Of a stretch of DNA of 64,000 bases, positions 55,707 to 64,000 are shown one piece after another. Origin of the DNA: Corinectria fuckeliana (Eukaryota > Ascomycota > Sordariomycetes > Hypocreales > Nectriaceae). Each line of letters opens with the position of its first letter. Position 1 is the first letter of the stretch. The position numbers and the translations under genes were made by a program. The notes under the pieces are model-generated. The model had not been told where the DNA came from, ran no database searches, and was given only the letters and a program-made list of their open reading frames with translations. The stretch is taken from NCBI GenBank assembly GCA_019137255.1, contig WPDH01000221.1, forward strand, positions 1-64,000, written 5' to 3'.

Positions 55707-57059
55707 CTAAAACGAGTGCTCCGTCTTAGCCAAAGCCTTGTGCAGCCACCCATAGATGGTCCTTGCCAACTCCTGTTCAGCGCCGACCTGGCAATGATAG
55801 CCCGCGACACCGGTGAAAGTGTGGAGAGTGGCCTTGGCACCAATCGCTTTCTTCACCTTCTGCGGCTGCCCACGAAAGATGGCGTCGTATTCAGAGTCGC
55901 CAATAAATACCGGCACCGTGATTTTTTGGGCAAGCTCCTTGGTAAGAGCGTAATCCTGGAGCTGCTTGAAGAATTCAAAGGGCGAGTGTGTGAAGTATGC
56001 CCACAGACCTTGGTCCAGGCCCCAGGAGACTTGGGTCGTGAGGTTGCCGGATTTCCTCAGCCCAAGAATCGTATCATCAAATTTCTTCTTATTGCCTGAC
56101 TCGAAAAGAGTCTTGATTTGGGGTGGAAGCTGTGACATGTAGCCATCATAGATGTCCCAAACGCCGTCAATAAGGATTACCGCGGCTAGTCGGTGCTCGA
56201 ATGCCGCCGCGCGAGCAGCCAGATAGCCACCGTTGGAGTTGCCGATGAGTGTGACACGGTTTTCGTCCACGACTTGCGACTTGTTTGAGAGAACGTAATC
56301 CACAACCGGCGTAACGACACGCTCCCAATTCGGGATGAAACCAACGTCCTGATACCGGCGTACCGTGGGCTGACCAGGGCCTTCGTAAGTTATGCAGTTG
56401 TACCCCAGAGCGAGTGCCGGAACAACATAGGTGTGATAGAGAGTCTCCTGGGGAGCATCGTAACCATTGCCGATGATTAACGTTGGATATCTGGCATTCT
56501 TATCGTTTGATGCCCCGTACCAGATAGCTTCAACGGTGAATTCAGGTTCACTCTTGGCCTCGGGCACGGGAATTCGAACACGCTCGCCCGGAGTAGGCAA
56601 GGCAGCGATTCCCTTGTCAAAAGCTTCGGTTGCCTCCTTCCATAGACTTTTCAGAAGCGGATCGGTCCAATTGCCATGAAGGTAGAAGTCGGCGCGGCGG
56701 AAGTAGGTGGAAGCGGAAAACCAGGTATCCCGGACATTGGCGGGGTCGTAGGCGTTGTCCGGGTTTTCAGCCTCGGCTTTGGTGTGGTTGGCGAGCTCGT
56801 GGAACTGGCGGCTGTAGCCCATCATGTCTCCGGGTTTGAGGTTTTTCGCGATGCCTAGGATGGGGCCAACGTCTGATCCCGAGGTGGCGGCTTGGCCCAT
56901 CGGTACCAGTAGTTCGAAGTGAAATGCCTTGTCTGTGCTCAAAAGCAGTACGGGGTCCTCGGCGTCGGTTGCACGAGAAACTTGAGTTGCACGACTTGCA
57001 GCCCCGGCCGCCATCGTCGCCAGAAGCGAGCAGGCGTGGAGGGAAAAGGTGAGCTTCAT
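55707..57059 (-). CDS. Secreted alpha/beta hydrolase (FrsA / pseudooxynicotine-hydrolase-like)
   Basis: Single exon, 450 residues from ATG 57059, chosen for the signal peptide MKLTFSLHACSLLATMAAGA; an upstream ATG at 57152 exists. The N-terminal helical region (DPLLKSLWKEATEAFDKG) and the core resemble the 2,6-dihydropseudooxynicotine hydrolase/FrsA group, which often cleaves C-C or ester bonds of aromatic or polyketide compounds. The nucleophile elbow is GNSNGGY (Ser near 274), the acid probably Asp in GDSEYDAIF, and the His in GVAGYHCQVGAE. The oxyanion strand is LIIGNGYDAPQE. It is transcribed away from a Zn2Cys6 regulator with 421 bp between starts, suggesting co-regulation. Confidence 0.85.
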   Translation of the reverse strand: MKLTFSLHACSLLATMAAGAASRATQVSRATDAEDPVLLLSTDKAFHFELLVPMGQAATSGSDVGPILGIAKNLKPGDMMGYSRQFHELANHTKAEAENPDNAYDPANVRDTWFSASTYFRRADFYLHGNWTDPLLKSLWKEATEAFDKGIAALPTPGERVRIPVPEAKSEPEFTVEAIWYGASNDKNARYPTLIIGNGYDAPQETLYHTYVVPALALGYNCITYEGPGQPTVRRYQDVGFIPNWERVVTPVVDYVLSNKSQVVDENRVTLIGNSNGGYLAARAAAFEHRLAAVILIDGVWDIYDGYMSQLPPQIKTLFESGNKKKFDDTILGLRKSGNLTTQVSWGLDQGLWAYFTHSPFEFFKQLQDYALTKELAQKITVPVFIGDSEYDAIFRGQPQKVKKAIGAKATLHTFTGVAGYHCQVGAEQELARTIYGWLHKALAKTEHSF

Positions 57060-57480
57060 GGTGGCTGAAAGTAAAACTTGAGAGTAAAAGGGGGTTTCTT
57101 GACGAGTGCGAGCCAACTTGGACTTGAAGATTAAAGCCAACACAGAGTCCATCCGCTGGTCTCTTCTTATACTTGACGATTTCCTATACTACTAGTAACC
57201 TGTATACCTGTATACCTACTCGGGTCTCGTATTAACGAGTACGTACCCCGGTGGGATGAAATACGAAGTACTAGGTAGTATGTACGGGGAATTGTTCCAC
57301 GTAACCACGTGGTCAGTGCACCATGAAGCTAGACTAGATCGAGTGCTTCTTTTGCGATGGAAACCTCGGGCGGAGTTGGTAAGCGGCCAACAGCTGGGTT
57401 ATTTGAGGAGAATGATGCCTATGATCAGACTGTCGCAACAAAATCTCTCTTTTCGGCATCCGTCGTCACCATCGCGCGCA
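57060..57480. promoter_or_regulatory. Shared divergent promoter (hydrolase / Zn2Cys6 factor)
   Basis: The 421-bp gap between divergent start codons. It contains CCACGTAACCACGTGG at 57298-57313, an E-box-like CACGTG palindrome, and GTATACCTGTATACC direct repeats near 57202-57217. Zn2Cys6 factors usually bind CGG/CCG triplets; CCCCGGTGGG at 57246-57255 and CTCGGG at 57221 are candidates only. Confidence 0.45.
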
Positions 57481-59214
57481 ATGGCTAACCGGGGCCGCTC
57501 CGGGGGCTGCGTTACGTGCAAAGACCGACGGGTCAAGTGCGACGAAGCAAAGCCAGATTGCCGAGCGTGCCAGCGCCTTCGGCTCCAATGCGGCGGCTAC
57601 AAGGCCAAGCCTGCCCGTCTAAAATTCAAGGACCAAAGCCACAAGTTCAAGTTCAACGGCGGGCCTCATCGCGCTGTTGTGCGGAGTCGAGCAAGCGGGG
57701 TTGAGCAGCCGGGCGCGGTGGCGGCGCCGGGCCCGGGGCCGCCGATCCACCTCGACACCGCCGTGCCGTTCTTTCTTCGCAACTACGCCGACCTGGGGCG
57801 CGACATGGAGTCCACTCGCGGCTTCTTTGAGCTGTTGATCCCAGTGTATCGCTCGCAACGCCAAGAGTCGCCCCTCTCCCTCGTCGTGTCGGCCGTCAGC
57901 TCGGAACTCCTGTCCCTGTGGCGGCATGGCGCCGGCAGCTTCCAAACGCCGCGCAATGCGCTGGCGCAGGCCGCCAGGCGGCTCCGGAGGGCGACTCAGG
58001 ACCCCGCCGAGCGCGGTAGACCAGCAACAATGCTGGCCGCATTGGCGCTGCAGTACCACGAAAACATTGCGGCCGTATACGGCCGCCGCTCTGCCTCGGT
58101 TGCACACTACAACGGGGCAGTCGCACTGCTGCCGTTCGCGGATTCAGACGGAATCAATGCAAAGATAAGCGCACACCTTCGGAGGTTCATGCTCCACACA
58201 GAAGTATACTCGGCAATGCGTCAAAACCGGCCCTTGCACGCCATCGCGCCGTCATTGCTGGGCAGCAAGGCGCTTGCGGCGGCACCGGACAATCCAAGCT
58301 CCGCACTTGATGCCATAGGCGCGTCGGTGGCCGAAGTGCGGGCCCGGTACACCAAGCTCGCAACCGCGGGTCGCCGGGCTGCGGCTCCCCGTCGAGCTTT
58401 CAGAGAGATGAGAGAGGCGGCAAGGCGCATCGACGGGGAGCTTTTGGCGTGGGGACAAAGCGTACCCGACCATTGGATGCCGCTGAAACTGGTTGGTGGG
58501 CAAGACATCAGTCCGTTGATTCCCACTTACCAGTCGGTCTGCGAGGTTTATCCGTCATGCCAGATTGCGACTATTTGGAACCTCTGGCGATGTCAACGCA
58601 TACTTCTCATCAAGGTCATCCTTGGATCGCTCTGTACGACTTTTCCATACGACGACGACCTTGAGAGTGAAGACGATCAAGTGTCGGAGGACATGGCAGA
58701 GTACATGCAGTGCCAAATGGCCCTCCAACACTTGGTGGACTCCATATGCCACAGTGTGCCCTTCTACCTCGGCAACAGATCCAAAATCTCAAGCATCGCC
58801 GACTTTACCGATCCACATGTTTTGCTTCCTAGCCATCACTCACTTCCTTTGGGAGACGAGAGGTTGCTCAGAATGAAAAATCACCATCACCCATCTTCAC
58901 CAGACGAGCACAAGGCGCACGCTATCGCACAGGGTCCATGGCACCTCGTGAACCCGCTAAGCCGTCTTTTAACTCTGCTTACCGAAGACTTGGGCCAGCT
59001 CATGGCGAGTTTCCTCATGCCGGGACAACTTGAATGGATCCGCCAGCAATTCCTGCGCGTCACCGTTTTGCTCAACCTCAAGCCAGAGAACTTTTACAAC
59101 AGCGAGGAAGGAGGCCGTCTTTTGGACCTCTCGACCCCAACATCAGCGGACACCAAGGCTGAGTATATAGCAAGGGAGATTAGAATTAGAGGAATCTTCC
59201 GAGGAGGACCATGA
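57481..59214 (+). CDS. Zn2Cys6 fungal transcription factor
   Basis: Single exon, 577 residues from ATG 57481 (MANRGRSGGCVTCKDRRVKC). Six cysteines at residues 10, 13, 20, 27, 30 and 37 follow the C-x2-C-x6-C-x6-C-x2-C-x6-C pattern of the binuclear cluster (CDEAKPDCRACQRLRLQC). The rest matches the Fungal_trans_2 style: helical segments with RRLRRATQD, LAALALQYHE, YNGAVALLPF and a C-terminal WIRQQFLRVTVLLNLK. The frame is open 75 codons further upstream but that part lacks domain character. Its position, divergent from the hydrolase gene, suggests a pathway-specific regulator. Confidence 0.88.
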   Translation: MANRGRSGGCVTCKDRRVKCDEAKPDCRACQRLRLQCGGYKAKPARLKFKDQSHKFKFNGGPHRAVVRSRASGVEQPGAVAAPGPGPPIHLDTAVPFFLRNYADLGRDMESTRGFFELLIPVYRSQRQESPLSLVVSAVSSELLSLWRHGAGSFQTPRNALAQAARRLRRATQDPAERGRPATMLAALALQYHENIAAVYGRRSASVAHYNGAVALLPFADSDGINAKISAHLRRFMLHTEVYSAMRQNRPLHAIAPSLLGSKALAAAPDNPSSALDAIGASVAEVRARYTKLATAGRRAAAPRRAFREMREAARRIDGELLAWGQSVPDHWMPLKLVGGQDISPLIPTYQSVCEVYPSCQIATIWNLWRCQRILLIKVILGSLCTTFPYDDDLESEDDQVSEDMAEYMQCQMALQHLVDSICHSVPFYLGNRSKISSIADFTDPHVLLPSHHSLPLGDERLLRMKNHHHPSSPDEHKAHAIAQGPWHLVNPLSRLLTLLTEDLGQLMASFLMPGQLEWIRQQFLRVTVLLNLKPENFYNSEEGGRLLDLSTPTSADTKAEYIAREIRIRGIFRGGP

Positions 59215-59451
59215 GGATCCGCACTCGAGTTTTGGATGAGACCGGCGGCATTATTATTGTTGCATATATTGCCTAATAACATTAATAAGCAAACAATGTC
59301 AGGCATTTGTATTGCCGCACTTGTTCTTTATTACTAAAGCCCACAGTTTTAAGCATCGTAGTTATAGCTAGCTGTGTAAACAATAATAAAGGCGTGTGTA
59401 TTGCTACTAGTTGCAGTCAATAATGCTTTCATGGGAAGGTCTTCCATCTCC

Positions 59452-60381
59452 CTAACAAAGTAAAAAGACCCCTGCAGCCACCAAGCTTATCCCGAGTAAA
59501 TCGCCTGGAAATGGCTTATACGCTATTGAGTTTGAGGGGACATTTGAAAGGGTTTCGGATGCGGACCCCGAAGTCTGAGCAGCCGCGTCTCCCCCGACGA
59601 GAGTGATGCTTGCAAGTGTCGTAGGCAAGCCATCAGCCGAAGTCTTCGTGTCGTCTCCTTCTTCGCCTTCTTCTTCTTCGTCGCCGTCTTCCTCGTCGCT
59701 GTCGCTGTCACTATCCTCGTCATCGCTATCCTCTTCGTCGTCGTCCTCAGTGCCTCCGTTGGATCCATCCCCCAAATCTCCAGAGGCCGTAGGACTAGCA
59801 GCGGAACCCGTCTCTGAGAGCGTCCCGTTGCGAGGGCTCGACTCGGTGGCCACGGCGGTGGTGATTTGACCGTCGCCCGTACTGACAGCCGTGGTACATT
59901 CGGCCATCGCCTGCTTATCGTCTTAGCATGTCTGTCTGCACTCTGCCATGTCTTCACAACCGCGGGGTTCCCTACCGACGTTGCCCTGTTGTTACCCCCC
60001 GGAACCAGAGTGAACAGCGGCGTGTTCTCCCTCGCAGGCGCGCTGGTGGATGTGGTTGGAGACAGCACCCCTCCGCTTGCCCCTGTGGTCGGCGTGACGA
60101 TAACTGTGTCCTGGGTCTTGCAGTCATCTTGGGCGTTACGAAGTGACCGCAACATGCCCAAGGCGATCTCGATGGCTCCAGCTCTAGAGGAGACTGTTTC
60201 GAAGACGATGGTGACCTGAGTATCCTGTCCTTCCACGTCGATGGCCTTGCGGAAGTTAGATAGGTAGACGTCAGGGTTAGGAGAGAGATAATGTCAGATT
60301 TACCGGTTGAAGCGCAACCAGTTGAGCCACGGCAGTCGATACACGGATTGTCACGACCATCCACCTTGATGATGAATTCAT
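59452..60381 (-). CDS. Acidic Ser/Thr-rich surface-type protein, function unknown
   Basis: Minus-strand model with exons 60381-60304, 60245-59976 and 59910-59452, 268 residues. Introns of 58 bp (GTAAAT, CTAAC branch, GCAAG) and 64 bp (GTAGGG, GCTAAG branch, AGCAG) both keep frame. After a short N-terminus, residues about 27-75 look folded (AIDVEGQDTQVTIVFETV, EIALGMLRSLRNAQDDC); then come Thr/Ser/Pro-rich sequence, an acidic run of about 45 Asp/Glu/Ser residues, and a hydrophobic C-terminus (PFPGDLLGISLVAAGVFLLC) resembling a GPI signal. The start is uncertain: the frame is open upstream and a hydrophobic stretch (AIFIFLGFLFFLF) could act as a signal sequence if translation began at 60513. 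No family recognised. Confidence 0.55.
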
Positions 60382-61280
60382 TTCAAATAGGAAAAAAAGA
60401 AAACCCAGAAATATGAAAATCGCTGGCTTCGAGAAGAGGCTAGCACCCGCGCAAAGCAGGTAGAAACAAAGCCGTCTAGCAGCCTGGAAGAACAGAAGAG
60501 TGTAGAGAACCAAAGCTGACCAGACCTAAAAAAAACTGCAACCGAGTTGAGATATGAGGAAGTCGAGGAAACAACTCCAGCGCCACCCCCCTCAAGATTC
60601 AAGTTTCTCAGAAACCAACCAGTCCCTGATGATTTCGCGACAAGGCCAGTCTGGGCATCTTCGTCTCAAGAAGCCTGTGAGACTCATGCTTCCTGGCCCA
60701 GAGACGATCTTCCGGGGTCTCGTTTCGGCGATAGGATGGGCGGCTACTCTGACGCGATGCAACAACCCCTGGCTGGGGCGATCAAACCGACTTGTTTCGT
60801 GGTAGTGAGGGGAGTCTCCAGCATAAGTTGGGGATTCCAGCTGAATATATGAATAACATCAGGGTGCGTATTGCTACTACTATGTAGGTGTTCTACTTGG
60901 CGTTATCACTGCAACTGGCTGTCCTCTTGGCGATACAAGAGACAGCCTAAACAATCGCGTTTGCACTCACAGCCAAGATTAGACAAGATACTACTTGTTT
61001 AGATTTTCCCCGGCCCGTGTTCTACAGAAAACTGGATACACCATCGAAGAAAAAAATACCGACTCGTACAATTGGCATAATAAAAAAAACACAACCGTGT
61101 CAGGCGTCGAAACAGACGCCCCTTGACACACCGCGCCATTCTCCATCGTTTCAGCAATTACCCGAGGCCAAGACCACCAAGTCTTGGGACTCACCCAGCA
61201 GTGCGAGCCGTGCACGTTCTTTGAATTCTAGAGTGTAGACTTCGTGCTGTGCCGTCTCTCGCCAGGGGTCACGACAAACC
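60382..61280. other. Intergenic
   Basis: Promoter side of the acidic-protein gene and 3' flank of ssr4. Only short open frames; none with recognisable features. Confidence 0.4.
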
Positions 61281-63548
61281 CTACATGTCCTGCCCCTGTC
61301 CCTCTGCCGGAGTGTCCGAGGTTTCGACGCCGTGGAAGGCATCGCCAAAGGCGGAGTCCTCCATGTCCATGTTGAGGTCCAGGCCCTCGCCCAGCTCGCC
61401 CGCGGACCCATCCAGCGTTGGGCCATCGAAGCCGGCGAGGGCGTCTCCGGCCGAGTCGAGGTCGCCCAGGGAGCTAAAGTCGTTTTGGTCAAACGACACT
61501 GAGCCGCCATCTGTGACCGCTGGCGTTGCGGCAGCCGACGCTGGCTTGTTGGACGCAGGGGCTTGCTTGGCTGCCTCGCTGTCGTCCGTGGCCGGCGGGG
61601 CAACAGCTGTAGTTGCAGCTCCTGTCGCGGCTGTAATGGCGGGAGCGTTCGGTTCTGGAGTCGCTCCGCCCTTGGGAACCACGACCCAGTCTCCGCTTCC
61701 CGTGCCATGGTCGGGTGCCGTTCGGGTCGGCTCCTTCGCGGGCAGGTCAGTCCCACCCATGGCCACATCGTCACCGCCGGGCGCTTGTTGAGCAGCGGAC
61801 TGCGGAAAAGCAGTTGACGGAGTAGCCGCGCCCGAGTACGCGGTTGATGGCTGTGGCTGGGGTGTTGGAAAGTTGACTGGGGTAGACATCGCTGACAGCC
61901 CTGTGCCCATCTGATCGAGTAGTCCAGCAGCAGTGCCGCCCATGTCGACATCGGACTCGCCGCCAACCAGGACGCCGCTGGCTTGCGAGCCGGCGTGAGA
62001 AGGCTGTCGAGAAAGCTGCGCGGCCGGAGCTGGTGCGGGTTCCGGAGCTGGCGCCTGAAAGCCGCCTTCTTGAACCCGGAACACCGGCGCCTTGGCCTCA
62101 ACCTTGCGACCCGTCGCAGCCTCAACCTCGGCAACAATCCCATCAATCGTCTTCGTAGTCGTGGGATGGGGGCCCGCGTCTTCATCGTGAGGGTCTAACC
62201 TGCCCTCGAGTCTCCAGACCTCGGGCCCAGTGCTCTCGACCACGCCTCTGAGCTCCTTCTCCTTGGCGTTCAAAAGTGAGCTCTCCTTGAACTTGGCAAG
62301 GGCCTCGGCGTGGGCGGCTTGCATCTTTTCAATCTCAGCCTTGGTAGACTCGATGTGCTCGTTGACACGCTTGCGGAACTCGTCGGCCTGGCCAGCATCT
62401 AGGCGGCCAATGTAGGGCTTTTCTGGCAGCGAGGTAGAGGCTTCGCCGGCCTGCGCTGGGAAAATGCCTTCAGTCAACGAAGCCAGCTCGCCCTTGAAGC
62501 CCAGGTTGAGATCTGCCGGAGTAATTTGGCTTATTCTATAAGGCGAGGACAAAATCTCCTCCATCCACTCGTGGTTTTGCTGGTATCGACTCAGGGAGAT
62601 CTCTCTAGGAGTGAGGTGGTCGAACATATCGCCACGTGACACATCCTCGTCATCATCGAAAGCAGCATCCAGCTGAGGTATTCCCGGAACGACGGCCGGC
62701 TGTCCTTGACTCGCAGCGTGCCTCGCGCGTTTTGTCGGGGGTCCCTGGGGAACCTGCGGAGGATATGCCATCTGCTGGGGAACCCCTCGGGGAACCATCT
62801 GTGGTGCCATCTGCTGGCGCGTGGGGTCTGGCAGCGTCGGCCAGTTGACTCGATCCGACAGCATAAACTCCTTGCGACGAATCTGGCCAGCTCTCTGCAG
62901 GAAGTGTCGCTGCTGTATGATGCTGTTGACTCGATCGTCGAAGGGAATCATATTGACGGGGACGCGGTCGTTGGGCTCAGCAGGCCCGTAATGCACAACG
63001 AAGAGGCTGACGTCTGGCTGAGGCGGGTTGGGATGTCCGGGGACGGGGACCAGTCGGAATCGCCGTCGAGCATGAAGGGCGAACTGTTCGCCGGGGATGT
63101 ACCCGGCCTTTTGGTAGTAAATTTCCAATATCTGGCGCACCGTCAGCATGCATCGTACAGCGCACACAGCCTTGCAGAACCTACCAGTCCGTTGCCCAGG
63201 TCATGCTTGTAAACCTGCTCGGGAGGCGCCCACACGAAACCATCAGTCGCAAAGCTTGTGCTTAGGCGCTGCAGAGGCTGCCATGTGAGGAGGATGGTGC
63301 CGTCGGTGGGCTTGTCGAGGTATGTCCAGAAAAAGGGAGCTCGGTCTCGCGCGACCTGGGGAGCGCTCATAAGCCACTTGGCCACCTCGTTGAGGTCGAG
63401 ACGGGGCATCGCCGGGTATCGAAAGGACGAAATGAGGTGGACATGGGGCATCTAGGAGATAGTCAGCGACGAATTGCGACGGCGACGGGCGGGCATCTGA
63501 GCATACGAGGTCCTGGGGGACGCCCTGGCTGGGATCGGGTTGAGCCAT
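61281..63548 (-). CDS. ssr4: SWI/SNF and RSC complex subunit Ssr4
   Basis: Fungal-specific chromatin-remodelling subunit (Ssr4 N-terminal domain, formerly DUF1750). Minus-strand exons 63548-63507, 63451-63185 and 63131-61281, 719 residues; introns of 54 and 52 bp. Exon 1 encodes only 14 residues (MAQPDPSQGVPQDL). The conserved domain includes HLISSFRYPAMPRLDLNEV, APFFWTYLDKPTDGTILL, FATDGFVWAPPEQVYKHD, then LEIYYQKAGYIPGEQFALH, FVVHYGPAEPND and VNMIPFDDRVN. A coiled-coil helix lies at about 390-440 (HIESTKAEIEKMQAAHAEAL). The C-terminal third is Ala/Pro/Gly/Asp-rich and disordered. No basic DNA-binding motif; acts in the nucleus. Confidence 0.9.
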
Positions 63549-64000
63549 GGTGACGGTCGTCGCGGTTGACGGAGGGCGGAGGACGGACGGAGGACAGCGT
63601 GTCCACGGGACAGGTCTCGCGATTGACGCCTTGCAGGGAGCGGCACGCTAATGAAAGACCTTTTCAGAGTGTAACAGCGAGGCAAAATGCCAGGCGATGG
63701 CGATGGGATGGGGCGGCGCAACGAGTGATGGGATGGAATTGGTTGAAGAATCGAGCGACAATGTCCTGGCGCGGCTCCAAACTTCTCGCGACAAGGCTGT
63801 GGGTTTTTGACCAATGGCCGCGGAGGAGGGTGGCGTCGAATAGTGGGGCTCGTGGGACGTCCACTTCAAAGCCTTGCCCCGTGCCCCAGCTTCCACGAAT
63901 TATCTAATATGTACTTCGTACAGCGCAAATCTGTTGGATAATGAGTTCACGATTTTGACTCAAAACGACATCTCAACATCTGTTATTCATCGTTCTACAA
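63549..64000. promoter_or_regulatory. ssr4 5' flank to window end
   Basis: Promoter and leader of ssr4 on the minus strand. Short open frames on both strands have no domain features. The window ends in intergenic sequence. Confidence 0.4.

Noticed and set aside
53546..59214. Secondary-metabolite gene cluster
   Set aside because: Chitinase, hydrolase and regulator are present, but there is no polyketide synthase, peptide synthetase, terpene cyclase or comparable core enzyme.
1..64000. CRISPR array or bacterial operon structure
   Set aside because: The DNA is fungal nuclear sequence with spliceosomal introns; the tandem repeats seen have no unique spacers.

Overview
The window is genomic DNA of a filamentous ascomycete (Pezizomycotina, most likely a Sordariomycete; the species cannot be resolved from sequence alone). 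Evidence is the short introns (about 44-111 bp, GTRNGT donors, CTRAC branch points), the fungal gene content (TRAPP Trs23, Rpn10, Nbl1/borealin, Tma22, Phb2, Rub1/NEDD8, elongin A, TFIIF-beta, Ssr4, a Zn2Cys6 regulator), and large AT-rich blocks with the C-to-T/G-to-A decay of repeat-induced point mutation (RIP). Introns were placed by eye from splice signals and reading-frame continuity; there is no transcript evidence.

Layout. 1-6.9 kb, 15.8-20.6 kb and a small patch at 29.1-29.4 kb are AT-rich RIP relics without usable reading frames. Between the two large blocks (7-15.8 kb) lies a decayed accessory stretch: a truncated metallophosphoesterase, an apparently intact aminoglycoside-phosphotransferase-like kinase gene, a second broken kinase, a broken MADS-like gene, a possible SANT/Myb relic, hypothetical ORFs and a 51-bp tandem repeat. 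20.6-29 kb is mixed: a PAQR membrane receptor, an NLR-type phosphorylase pseudogene with a nonsense codon, a perfect 18-bp inverted repeat, an unrecognised four-exon gene, and a secreted DUF3494 (ice-binding-like) protein with Thr/Asp repeats and a GPI-type tail.

From about 29.4 kb to the end the sequence is mainly ordinary core genome: Trs23 and Rpn10 (convergent), borealin, Tma22, a 989-residue methyltransferase-domain protein, prohibitin 2, NEDD8, elongin A, TFIIF-beta, a HAD phosphatase, a small Cys-rich protein, a CorA-like transporter, a GH18 chitinase, a secreted alpha/beta hydrolase divergent from a Zn2Cys6 regulator, an acidic surface-type protein and Ssr4. These mostly act independently. 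The one pair whose arrangement suggests a functional link is the hydrolase and its divergent regulator (421 bp between start codons).

The most informative structure is a 369-bp segment present twice (7003-7371 and 19761-20129), colinear without indels. The first copy still reads as near-open coding sequence; the second differs from it by C-to-T and G-to-A changes in every stretch compared, so the window holds a before/after pair for RIP. No CRISPR array, rRNA, convincing tRNA or secondary-metabolite core gene was found.
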